Source: Undibacterium umbellatum (GTDB lineage Bacteria; Pseudomonadota; Gammaproteobacteria; Burkholderiales; Burkholderiaceae_D). Taken from it: DNA of 64,000 nt. Both the position numbers and the translations under genes were made by a program. Shown here in pieces: positions 1 through 11,100 of this stretch (the stretch's first letter is position 1; the number at the start of each line of letters is the position of its first letter). Below the pieces are notes generated by a model. That model had not been told where the DNA came from, did not search any database, and saw nothing but the letters and a program-made list of their open reading frames with translations. Location of the stretch: NCBI RefSeq assembly GCF_014284125.1, contig NZ_JACOFX010000024.1, positions 1 through 64,000 of the forward strand, in the 5' to 3' direction.

Positions 1-316
1 TTGGGCGAAATCCAGCTTTATGTTTCGCTAGATCCACATGGGTGACTGGTGCGATTCACGCAACCACACGTTGAAGCAAAAGGCACGACGGCATTTTGAA
101 ACAAACATGTGGTGGCGCAGTAAATATTATCGCGGTGTGTTGCGAGTATCTTGTTCGACTACTTGACTACCGGGGGCTAATGGGTGACCCCGGCTTTCCA
201 AGCTTTTCGGCAATCAACACAAGGTTGGAAAGTTGCTCAAATGCGCCGTCCTATCAGGCAGGATCGGCAAAGCATTTATTAGGCTTTTAAGTCTTTCTTC
301 CATCTCTGATGTTTTC
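1..316. other. No convincing gene; one REP-like motif
   Basis: I see no coding region with a credible ribosome site here. A short motif reading gaccccggctttccaag lies at about 185-201 and recurs in variant form near 949 and 1224, so this stretch belongs to the same family of interspersed repeats as the 600-1272 region. Confidence 0.4.
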
Positions 317-598
317 CTAGAGTTGACGTGGTGGCAAATCCCAACGTGCCAACTCGGCGGTATCGAGCGCTCGAACGAGCTGATTCAATTCATTCTGAAC
401 ATTCGAATTAATATGTTCAGAAACATCCATGTCAAATGTCAACTCCGCCCACAATTCCATCACACCAGACGCTTTGTAGAATGCGGCATCTGCGTTCTCT
501 ATTGACCGCGAAGGCTGCGCATATAAGCGTTCCAACACAGTGCGCGTCGTGTCGGTGATCTGCCGGAGTGTCTTAGTTAGAATGTGCGGGTGGGGCAT
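317..598 (-). CDS. Small conserved-looking protein of unknown function
   Basis: A 93-residue acidic protein with no family I recognise. The ATG at 596-598 is preceded by a strong Shine-Dalgarno (AAGAAGGA about seven bases upstream on the minus strand), which is the main reason to believe it is real. The sequence looks helical: a basic start (MPHPHILTKTLRQ) followed by an alternating charged/hydrophobic stretch, with no signal peptide or membrane segment. It stands alone between repeat elements, so context gives no job. No motif supports a functional call. Confidence 0.6.
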   Translation of the reverse strand: MPHPHILTKTLRQITDTTRTVLERLYAQPSRSIENADAAFYKASGVMELWAELTFDMDVSEHINSNVQNELNQLVRALDTAELARWDLPPRQL

Positions 599-678
599 TT
601 TTTCCTTCTTTTAACAATTTTGGCTTCCGGCCAGTGCGGGGCGCGAGCGCCAGTTTGCATCATGTTTTCCTATGTGAA

Positions 679-706
679 CAGGCGAACAATTTTTATTGTT
701 CGCCTG
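679..706. repeat. Perfect 12-bp hairpin
   Basis: A perfect inverted repeat with arms at 679-690 and 695-706 (CAGGCGAACAAT and its complement) around a TTTT loop. No U-tract follows on either strand, so it is a poor terminator; it fits an operator or a palindromic repeat upstream of the 93-residue gene. Confidence 0.6.
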
Positions 707-721
707 ATTAAAAAATAATCG

Positions 722-810
722 GTTTAGTGTTCAACTGAACCAAAACCTCCGCCGATTTTTGCAAAAATTGCTGAGCTGGCGGAGGGATTTGGTTTAACTG
801 AACACTGAAC
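722..810. repeat. Long imperfect inverted repeat (cruciform-like)
   Basis: Arms at 722-753 and 778-810 pair over about 32 bp with a few mismatches and one single-base gap. The loop holds a further perfect palindrome, ATTTTTGCAAAAAT, at 755-768. This resembles a miniature palindromic element of REP/MITE type. The right arm recurs at 1238-1272. Confidence 0.7.
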
Positions 811-817
811 AGGGCAC
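783..817. repeat. 35-bp direct repeat, copy 1
   Basis: Identical by eye to 1238-1272 over 35 bp (begins agggatttgg, ends gaacagggcac). It overlaps the right arm of the inverted repeat at 722-810, so the copy at 1238 is a half-element. Confidence 0.85.
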
Positions 818-834
818 GGAGATGCTGGCAAGCT

Positions 835-863
835 TTGCACGGCCTCGGGGTGAGACCGTGCAA
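835..863. repeat. 8-bp hairpin
   Basis: TTGCACGG at 835-842 pairs with CCGTGCAA at 856-863 around a 13-base loop. It sits directly after the 35-bp repeat and is probably part of the same palindromic cluster. Confidence 0.5.
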
Positions 864-923
864 GTTGACTGAAATTGTCTGGCTGGCGTCGTGCATCAAA
901 CATCTACAAGCACGGCGGTCGGG

Positions 924-954
924 TCAGAAATGTCGTAATGTAAGACTTGACCCC
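924..954. repeat. REP-like motif with gggtca/tgaccc ends
   Basis: A gggtcagaaat start and a cttgaccccgg end form short inverted ends. Related pieces are at about 1159 (gggtcagaatttg) and 1209-1235 (two copies of accccggctttt). Such gggtca/tgaccc modules often accompany REP-associated transposases, but none is present in the window. Confidence 0.4.
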
Positions 955-1237
955 GGCTTTGGGGAAGGGGGAACAAAAAGTGTAGGCTCGCAAATTTGCT
1001 TTCCACTACGGCTGCTTGATCGACTCACCCATCACTGTCATATAATCGAGACTGGGAATGACAGTTACCGATTTAAAAACAGTTCAACCCAAATAACAGT
1101 AAAGGAAAAAAAGACCAAACTAGCCTCAACCTAACCCTTAAAAGACATTAAAACGAGTGGGTCAGAATTTGATGCAAATGCCGGGTCATAATCCAGCGCA
1201 AACTAACAACCCCGGCTTTTCTTACCCCGGCTTTTCA

Positions 1238-1272
1238 AGGGATTTGGTTTAACTGAACACTGAACAGGGCAC
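1238..1272. repeat. 35-bp direct repeat, copy 2
   Basis: Second copy of the 783-817 sequence, 455 bp downstream. It ends 26 bp beyond the stop codon of the putative immunity gene, so a recombination event between copies would remove the DNA between them. Confidence 0.85.
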
Positions 1273-1298
1273 CTACCAGATTCTTTCTTTACAAATAT

Positions 1299-2147
1299 CT
1301 AGTTGAAATCAGCTTGAACTGATTTAATTTCAGCAAGCGCTGTTTTTAATAATTGCTGTCTATCTTCGATTTTTTCTCGAATGTCAAAACTCTTCAAAGC
1401 CGGGCATTTTGCAAGAAGATGAATTCCAACATCCGTTATGGACGCATCCACAATGTAAATTTTTTCCGTATGTAAGAGCATTCCTAAGTCACACATTTTT
1501 CCGACAAATAGGTCATCAATATCTTCACCAACAAGCCAAATTTCTTCCGCACACTTCAGAGTAAAAAATTCTGATAAATCACGAACTGGAAACATCGGTG
1601 ATTTACTAGCGATAATACTAAATGCATCGAAAAATCCTCGCCGACTACCAACTCCGCTCAGACGTCCATCATGTAAAAACTTCAAATAACCGTTAAAAGA
1701 ATTACTCGTCGTGATGGTGCAGCAATTAATAACCCCTTCCCCATACCATTCATATATTTCGCAATAACCCGCCGAATGCTGTTCGTAACGCAACAAAACT
1801 CCATCGTTACTCCACAATGTATCTGAAATGACCTCTCCATCAATCAACAAAGCCTCACGCTCACAGTAATTCCCATCGAACGAGTAAGCAACTCCGCTGA
1901 AAGGTTTCTCGTCATAGCAAGGCATTTCATAATCCGACATACTAACTGTTAAATCAACATGAAGAAGGTCGCTTCGATCATCGAAATAGCGAGAGAGGTA
2001 GGGCATTTCTACCCTGCCATCTTGGACTATCCATGCGCAAATAGTGTCATCGTCATGTTTTTCATAAATCACGCCGGAGAATAGTTCTTCATCATGGTAA
2101 AACAAACCATTCTTATTAGTCATTGCATTTATAAGCATTCGTCTCAT
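1299..2147 (-). CDS. Putative immunity protein with MORN/YwqK-like repeats
   Basis: A 282-residue protein whose ATG overlaps the stop codon of the giant RHS gene (ATGA at 2144-2147), so translation is probably coupled. The first ~140 residues contain spaced F-S-G-V-x-Y and D-G-x-x-x units (FSGVIYEKHDD, FSGVAYSFDG, DGEVISDTLWSNDGVLL) that resemble MORN/YwqK antitoxin repeats; the second half is unlike anything I recognise. Position directly behind a deaminase-type toxin tip is the standard place for a cognate immunity gene, and YwqK-type proteins are neighbours of YwqJ-type deaminases in Bacillus. No signal peptide, so it would act in the cytoplasm. The immunity role is inferred from position and the weak repeat pattern. 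Confidence 0.75.
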   Translation of the reverse strand: MRRMLINAMTNKNGLFYHDEELFSGVIYEKHDDDTICAWIVQDGRVEMPYLSRYFDDRSDLLHVDLTVSMSDYEMPCYDEKPFSGVAYSFDGNYCEREALLIDGEVISDTLWSNDGVLLRYEQHSAGYCEIYEWYGEGVINCCTITTSNSFNGYLKFLHDGRLSGVGSRRGFFDAFSIIASKSPMFPVRDLSEFFTLKCAEEIWLVGEDIDDLFVGKMCDLGMLLHTEKIYIVDASITDVGIHLLAKCPALKSFDIREKIEDRQQLLKTALAEIKSVQADFN

Positions 2148-5100
2148 TGAAATAATTTCCTACCAGTAACAACATTAATTTTTGGCGGCAGAATTCCCCC
2201 GCAATTACTACACGCAAGAAATGGACCTCCTTGCATACCACTCCCGCTCGATTTCCCTAGTTTGTAAGTTACGACACTTATATCCCCATTCATCAAGGCG
2301 CCAGCCGGGTTCACTAGCTTGTTGTATAAATCATTTGCAGCTTGTACTTCTGCGTGTAGGCCCGGGACACCAGCTTGCTGTGCAAATACCTTTTCGCTGG
2401 ACACATAATCTCGGATTTGTTGAGCAGTAAGACCATTTAGCTTTTGACCACTCCGTGCATAAGCATCACTCACACCGCTTATAAAGGCATCTGTATCCGA
2501 GATTGTATACTTTCCGTTCACACCAGCAACTCGCTGCACACCGGGGAATTCGCCCATAGCACTAGGAATATTTTGAAATCCTTCGCTCATGATACCTGCA
2601 GGTGCCGAACCAGCACGAGCATACGCAATCCCGCCTTTCCCGCCATTGGCTATAATGACACCCGCTTCACGAGAGACTTGCGACTCCATCCGAGCGACAA
2701 ACACATTTGCCTGGCTAGCTTCCAAACCACCAATTCTCGGACCTATCTTCAGATCTGCACTTAACCCAGCCCTAATGGTGGCATCAAGCTCTGAACGCAA
2801 TAAAGTAGTTTCACTATAAAGCGCTGTTTTAGCTGCAGTCCATGCTGGTGCAACAACACGCACACCAGCCCTTACTACCAAGCCACCAAATTCATTAACT
2901 ATGCCATCTTGCAAACTTAATGCTTGTCGATAGTGCCAAGCCTCCGCATGAACGGGACTAAGAATTCCGCTTTTAGCAATTGGCGCCTGCCTCGCCCAAG
3001 CTTGGGGACCATTCGCAATAGCCACTCTTTGCTGCTCAAGGGCAATTAATTTTCTTTTCTCATTTATCCTTCGAGATGTCTCTTTGAAACTCCAATTCGG
3101 CATACTCATTTGCCAACTAACGTCGGTCGCATGCTCTTCATCCAGTGCTCTTATTTCATCAGGAGTCAATTTCTTGTGACTGATTTCAACAGTTTGCATT
3201 CCAGTTTGATACAACGTCGTCGTATCGCTACTTTTTATAAATGTGCCATTTACCTCTTTTGAAGTAGGCATGCCACTTTGTCCCGCTGCAGCGGGACCAT
3301 CTACTATATATCTGAGCCATCGTTTTGAATTACCAAGATCAGAAGCCCACACTGCGCTCGCACTTCCTGTCGCACTTTGCACAGCAGGATTCAAAATATC
3401 ATCTATAGATGGAACATTAACCTTTTCAAGCTCCCCAGGTTTAAAGAATGTTGTAGAAGGTTCTTTTATACGCGCCGCATAGATGCTGGTATTCTCATCC
3501 CGCAAGCTCTCCACAAGCGCATTGCCAAACGCATCCGTCAACACCCTCCCCGCATGCATCTTACCGCCGCTTACCAGGGTGGCCGTGATTCCTGTCGCAA
3601 AGCCTATTACTGTACGTTGGGTAATTTCTCGCCAGTCTTTGCTCATATTACCAAAGTCAGCAGTTTTGAACTCTTCTCCAACCCTCGCTCCAACGGCACT
3701 GCCAGCACCAGCAGCAGCCAGGCTAGTCCAGCTAAAGTCTTGTTGCAGGTTAATGGCAATTGCAACACCTTGGGTAATGACATTGCGCATCATGCCATTG
3801 AGTGCGGCATCAACGTAGGGATTCTTAACAAAGCTGATGTCGCCGGGCATGATGCCTGCGGTGATGGTACTTAAGGCGACGCTCTTCCAGTTGACTTTGT
3901 CTTGTTCGCCAGCGGCGACAGCCGCATATTGTCCGGCAGTGGCGGAGGCAGCAGCAATCGCCACCTTAAGATAAGGTGAAGTATATCCTTTTGTTGCTAT
4001 TGCTAAAATAATCGCAACCGCAACAGTCACAATCGAGCCAACCATGCCACAACCATCCGGCCCCGCCGGCATCGGCATATTCGGCGTGGTATTACCAATG
4101 ATCTCACCCGGGTTGTACGGCTTGAGGGTGTCGTTCCTGTTACCGCCTGCTACTTCGCGGGCGGGGATGAGGATTCTGCTGCCTTCCTGGAACTGGTCTG
4201 CAATGATGCCGTTGGCGTCAGCAATCAGGTACCACAGGGTAGCGTCACCCCAGACTGCTTTGGCGACGCTTTGCAGGGTGTCGCCCAGATGGGTGATGTA
4301 AATGCTGGGGCCGCTGCTGGAGAGGGCACTTTGATTGACATAGCTTTGGTTGATGGTGTCGCTGGCATAGTCTTTGCTGCTGGTGCCGATGATTTCACCA
4401 TTGACCAGAAGGCTGTAGGTGTTGTTGCCTTTCAGCTCTTTGCGCAGGATGCGGCCTTCTGTGTCAACCAGCATGTTGCGGGCATTGACACCTGCTTTGG
4501 TTTCATCGTCACTGTCGGCGACACGGATGAGGTGGCCGTTGGCATCATATTTGTTGAAGGTGGACGCGTCTCCGCCTCCGCGGTTACCGGTGATGCTGCT
4601 GACCTGGTATTGGTCAAACTGGTCTTTGTTTTTGTAGTCGTATGTGACTGTGGTCGTGTTGTCCTGGGTGTATCTTTCAAGTCTGCCCGCAGCGTCATAA
4701 TGGAAGGCGGTGCCGCTGTATCCCAGCCCGCCATCGGTGGTATGTACTTGCTGGAACTCGACCTGGTTGAGTTTGTCTTCGCGGTATTTGTAGATGGTGA
4801 AGTCGTCATTGACGCCTGCCTCCTGGAAGGCTTTTTTGAGGTTGTCGTCACCACGAATCTGGCCAATCAGGCTGTCACTGATGCCTGAACGGATGAGCTG
4901 GCTGTTGGCGTTGTAGTAGCGTTTGTCGATTTCAACGCCATCCCGTTTGACGGTATCAAGGCGACCTATGGCGTCGTAGCTATAAGTTTCGACCACATCG
5001 CCCATGGTAACGCCGGACATGACGACGGGGATGCCAAAGACGTTGGCTTTGGTACTGGTGATTTTTTTACCATAGCTGGTATCGCTGATACGACGGCCTT

Positions 5101-8100
5101 CAGCGTCGTAGCGGAACTCGTGACCCTGGCGGCCCAGGCCGCTGTCGGTACTGATGACCCCACCGACGTTGACACCATCAGCAACCAGTTGACGGTTCAT
5201 GGCATCGTAGCTGTTCCAGGTGATTTTTTGGTGCTCTTCGCTCTTGACCACTTTGCCATCTGTTCCAATGATGTCGGTGACGTAGTAGCTGTCCACCATG
5301 GTGCGGTTGCCGTTGTTGTCATAGAGATATTTGAGTCCATAGCGGCCTGTCTCTACTTTGCTGAGCCTGCCCAGCTTGTCGTAGGACAGGTGGTTGTCTT
5401 GTAAGACTTCAAGATGCGTGTTGCGGATCTGGATGACGCTTTCTGTCAGGCGGTTGCCTGCAGCATCGTATTGATAGTAGGTGTTGGTGGTAGTGCCCAC
5501 ATCTTGTATGGTCAGTACCTGGCCTAACTGGTTGTAGCTGGTCCAGATGTCTTTTTTGTAGGCGCCTTCTCCGTATTCGTGCACTACCTGGTTGTAGTAG
5601 TTATAGGCATACAGGGTTTTGTGGCCACCCAGGTCTGTCCTGTCGACGAGACGGCCTGTGGCGATGTCGTAGAACCAGGTCTTTTGGCCGCCGATGGCAT
5701 CGGTTTCGTTGACTTTGTGGTTGAGGGCATCGAAACGGCTGGTGGTCTGGGTGCCATTGCTGCTGGCGGTATGTGACTCGTTGTCGGCTTTGATGACGTT
5801 GCCGCGCAGGTCGTACCAGGTGCGCAGGATGCCGCCTGCTGCGTCTGTTGTCTGGATGCGACGGCCCAGTTCATCGTATTGATAGCTGATGCTGAGTTGT
5901 TGTGGAACAACGCTCTCTGGATTGAACACACCACCGTCTTTTGTCAAATCGGTAGATTGATAAACCTTGACTGCACCAGTCTGTGTCTGCGAGCTGACAC
6001 GGCCCATGGCATCATATTTAAACGTGGTCTGGTAGCCAGTGGCATCGGTATAGGATGTTCTCTCACCAAAACCATTGTAGTCCTGGCGGGCGACATGGCC
6101 ATCTGCGCGGTGCTCTTCGAGCACGTGGCCGCTGGCATCGAGGACATTGTAGCTGATGTAGCCGTTGGCATCCATGCCACCAATTCTTTGGCCGAGGCTG
6201 TTATAGGCTTCAGTAATTTTTGCGCCATCGACGCGGGTGGTTTCTATCAGGCGGTTGTCGCTGTCATAGTGGTAGCTGGTCTGCAGTTTGGGATCGCGTA
6301 CATCGGTGGCGCTGAGGACATTGCCCCAGCGATCACTGGTCTGGATGATGCTGTTGTGACCAACTGGCGCGACTGGCGTGCCGTTACTGCCATTGTTGAT
6401 GTTGAGGGTAGGCACCCAGCTGATATCGGCGGCTTTCTGTATTAACGTTTTTCGGCCAATATCGCCCATGGCCTGGAGTGCGGCCAGGTCAGCTTCGATC
6501 GCCAGGCCCGCTGCGACAGAAGCGGCGCTGCGCAGTTCATTGAGGATTTGTTGGTCTGCCGATCCTGTGCTTGCCAGTTTATTTTGCTCAAGCACAGCCA
6601 GGTGGTTCAAAGCCAGGGAGGTTTTTTCGGCAAAAGCTTTTTGATTGAGCCTGAATTGCAGCTGGGTAGCAGCATCGATACTGCTGCTGCCAGCACTGTT
6701 TTGTACATCATACAGAATGGCGGTAATTACTTCTGCTCTTGATTGTGTATCAAGCTGCTTCACCCAGTGCGCCAAACCTGCTGCGTCGGGCAATTGGCCA
6801 AATGCATTGCTGTAAATATATTTGACGAAGTCTCTATTGTCGACAAGCTTGTAGGGTTCAAGCCTGTGTTCAGTATCGCCACTGATGATGTTTTGTACAA
6901 ACGCAACACGCTCAGCCAGTGGTGCAGTGACGGCTGGTACACGTTCAGACCAGTAATCAAATCCTTTGAGGTCAGCTTCGATACCAAACATCATGATGAA
7001 CAGGCTGGCCACCTGGCTACGTGCATAAACAGCCGGGGACGTGCTGAGAGCAGCGTGAATGCCTGCTGCCGCGTTGTCGGCTGTGACTTGAGCAAAGAGT
7101 GTACGGGCAACGTCTGCCGAGTCGCCTTTCATGGTTAATGCATAGGTCAGGCCGACGGCAGTTTTGTTGGCAAGCAGGGTCTGGCGATTGGCTACCGCCA
7201 GGTCGCTGGAGGTGGCAGACAAGGTCTCGGAAAGAATTTCGACCGCGACCTGACCACGGGTTTTAAACTGCAAGTCATTTATATGGCCCTGAAGGCGAAC
7301 ATTATCGACACTACCGAGGTTGCGATAAAGGGTGTTGACGAAGCCTGCATTGTCAAGACCGGGTGGCATGTCGAGGGGAGCTGCGCCGAGCAACATCTGC
7401 TGCGCCATACGGTTCAGGTCGTTACTTGTTGCGTGACTACTCCAATATTCCAGTCCGGATGCTTCTGGTGCACGGTTAAACATCAAGGCAAACAACTGCG
7501 CGATGTTCTTTTGCAAGCCGCTTGCAGCCACGGTCGGTGCTGTACCCATGCCAAATACATAGCTTGCATTTTTCTGGGCGGCAGTCGCAGCACTGTTGGC
7601 CAACTCAAATGCCTTTTGTGCATCGGCCAGACTCAGGCCGACAGGTCCAACGACATGACTACGGATGTAGTCGATATTGACCTGGTCGACGATCTGGAAG
7701 CTGTTGATGAGTCCTATCAATTTTTGATCAAACACTCTGCGGCTGGCAAAGGCGACCGGTACAGTGCTGGTTGCCCCTACCAGGCCAGCAATAACCTGAC
7801 GCAAGACATTTCCCTGTCCGGCTACGTTCCCGCTCTGTCTGGCGACGTCGAGCTGAGCAGCCCACATGGCTTCGCCTCCATACGGATCAGGCGAGCTACG
7901 TTCCAAAGCATTGCGATAGATGTTTTGCATCAGGGTCAGGCTGCTACTGGAATCAAGCCCAAGTGTTGCATCGTGATACATCTCACCAGCAATGCCGTCT
8001 AAAGTGATCTGACTTTTGTTGAGTTTGTCGCCCCAGGCGCATATTTTGAACACAATATCAGGCGAAGCATACTGGCTGTTTGTCAACAGCAAGTAGACCC

Positions 8101-11100
8101 TCAACACTTCAGCCAGGTTGTTGGCAGACAGGGTTGGTGTCGCGACATTACCCGTCCCCGCAGGACCGGCTTTTTCTACTAAATCCTTATAGACTTGCAA
8201 TGCGATGCGAGCGTCCTCTGCAGTTTTGGGTACGGCGGCCAATGCTTTGTTGTATCGTTCCTGCACATTGCTCACCGCACGCGCCACACCCTGACTGACC
8301 TTGCCATTGAAGTTATCGCGCGTCGCCAGGAACAAGGCATCTGGTGCAGGATTGTTGAGCACACTGAACAGTAATGCGTTGAAGGCCATGCCTTGTGATT
8401 GCGCTGGCCACTTTGCCAGCTCATTAACCCAGAACTGAACGCCTGCCGTATCGTTGTCACTGCGATTAAGACTGTTGGTATAGATATTACTAAACAATAC
8501 GCTTGGATTGAGTTTATCCAGACCACCATTTGAATAATATACATTGGAGTCGTGATACATGCTGGTAGCGATGTCAGTCAAAGACATGTTTTCTTCCAAA
8601 CGCTTGATCCAGTAAGCAAGACCAGCCGAATCAGGATCGGTACGGTTGAACATCAACACATACAATTGCAGGATGCTGTTCAAATGTGCCGGGTTAGCGT
8701 TTCTAATTGTCGCCAGGTCTCTGGTCGCATCGGACAGGAGCGGCTCAGCCTGATCTGCCAGCCCTTTCTTGATGGAATAGTCTGTCCACGCATTGCCAAG
8801 ATCGTTAATCACGTTGCCTGAAACTGGTGTGCTGTTTCCAGTTGGCTTCAGACTATTGAGATAGTCCTGGTTTTGCTGCACCAGACCCGTCGCCTTCGTA
8901 TATGTTTTAACGGCAGTGTCGTAGGCTTCTTTCACTCCCGTTTTTGCTCGTGCGGCTGCTTCGTATTTATTAACCGCATCCTCATAGTCAGAGTTGGCTT
9001 GTGTTGCCTTTGGTGTATTGTTCAGCGTATAGGTTGCACTTTCCAAATTCGAGCGCGCTGTGACCAGGCTGGCGTTGGCCAGCCCCAACGCCGCAGTAGC
9101 CTTGCGCACATCGCTCAGTCTGTCTGCAAGGTACATCGTGCTGGCATACATGACTTCATTGACGTTGCTCTGCAAATAACCTAAACCTGAATACGGATTG
9201 TTACCTGATTCACCCATCAAGCCGACATAAAAAGCATAAATCTGGTCTGACTTGTCACGATCAGACGATGCCTTGCTGACTGCATCGGACCAGTAAGCGA
9301 CGCTTTTCGCGCCAATACTCTCCGCGTCATACGTAGGATAAGACAGAGACCGCTGATAGATTCTTTCAAAAAAATTCTTGGGCGTATCCGCATAGGGACG
9401 GTATGTGGGATCGTAGTACATCGCATGAATGACATCCTTGACGGAACGCCCACGCAATTCAAGTTCTTCCTGCCAAAATTTTACGCGAGCCAAATCAGGT
9501 GAAGTGATCCCAAAGATGAGATTGAATAACTGGAAAATGACGACCCGATTGCTATTGATGGGTGCGTTGACCCTATCCAGGGCAGCGCTTGCATTAATTT
9601 GTGCTGTTTCGGCGAGCCCCGCCGCAGTTGATGCGTCATCACGGTCCTTGACTTTGGCATAGTAGTCGTTAGCCGCTGCCGTATAACTGGCATTGGCAAC
9701 TCTTGCGATTTCATACAGTCTCGCACTTTCACCTTCCAGGCGATTGATGTTGTCGACTGCATCTTGTAAGTCTTTGCCTTTGCGTTCCTTATCCGATTGC
9801 GCTATGCCTGCAGCGATGGTGGCCTCGGTGAGCATTTGCTCCGCCTTGACAATCAGCGCCTGGTTTGCAATGGAATTATCGATTTTTACAGCGGCAATCG
9901 CAAACTCCATGGCGCTTTTTGCTGATTGAAGTTGCACCTGTGCCTGACTGAGCGTTATCTCGGCAGTCGTTACGCCTTCACTGAATGCTTTCAGGTCGGC
10001 TTTGGCTTTTTCCAGATCAGCATTGACTTTGCTGGAATCGGCCATGCTTGATTGTGCCTGAGCCCGGGCATAGGCAAGGCCTGCAGCACTTGCCTCTAGT
10101 GCGACGGTGGCCGCCGCCAATTGGGTGTTCGCAGCTGCTAGTTTCGCCGCCAGCATTACAGCATCACTGGCAGCAGCTCCAGCCTTTGCCTGATTCAATG
10201 CCAGGCTGGCACTCATGGATTTCAGGTCTTTTTCAACGGCAGACAATGCAAGTGCGGCTTCCTTCTCTTCACCACCACCCAATACGACAAAGTTCATGCC
10301 GGTAGCCGTCTTGAGGGTAAACACTTGTCTTGCATACGCACTGAAACTGGCAGAACCGGATGGATTGACCAGGTCATTGATCATGAGTTCCAGTACTTCA
10401 CCTCGGCCCGCAGCGCCAGCCTGTCCCACTGCATTCAGTTTTTTTACCCATTCATTGCTGTCAGTGACTGAGGCAGCATCGCCACCAAGGGTCTCGACGT
10501 AGATTTTTCTGACCAGCTCCAGGTTGCTGACTGTAGAAAATTTATCAGTCCAGATTGCATTGGCAATGACACTAAAACTGATATTGCTATCAAGATTGCT
10601 TTGCTGCAGCCAGTATTTATAACCTTTGGGGTCTGGTGCGCGGTTGAACAGCATGACGTATAAACGTGTCAGGTTCAGTTGTTTGTTTTGCGTCGCATCG
10701 AGTTTGGCAAATACTGCATTGATCGCCGTCAACGTGTCTGTTGCCGTGACCAGGGCATTGATCGTGGCAGCCTCCTTGTCATCTGTGAGGCTAAAGGAGT
10801 TGGCATACAGCATGCCGACATTGACACGGTTGTTGAATAACTGCTGTGCCTGGCGCCAGCCGAAATCGCTTTTTGTATTGCCAACAATGTCATCGATAAG
10901 CTCAAGGATAGCTGTTGCTTTTTGTGCTGAAGTCGTTGCAGCATTCAATTTATCCAGGAAGCCTGATTTTGCGGATGACTCTTTCCAGTTCAAAACCGTG
11001 TCAAAGATCGTATCGGCAATGTCCTTATTTGACTTTCCGGCCAGGGGACTTTGATCCAGAATATTCGCAGCAGCTGCATTGATGTTATACAACTTGCCCA

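Noticed and set aside
679-706. Rho-independent terminator
   Set aside because: Strong hairpin, but no T-tract follows on either strand.
722-810. Integron attC site
   Set aside because: Inverted arms contain GTT/AAC, but the spacing and the core-site pattern do not fit, and there is no integron integrase.
835-1134. 99-codon plus-strand frame
   Set aside because: It runs through palindromic and REP-like sequence, lacks a ribosome site and has no domain.
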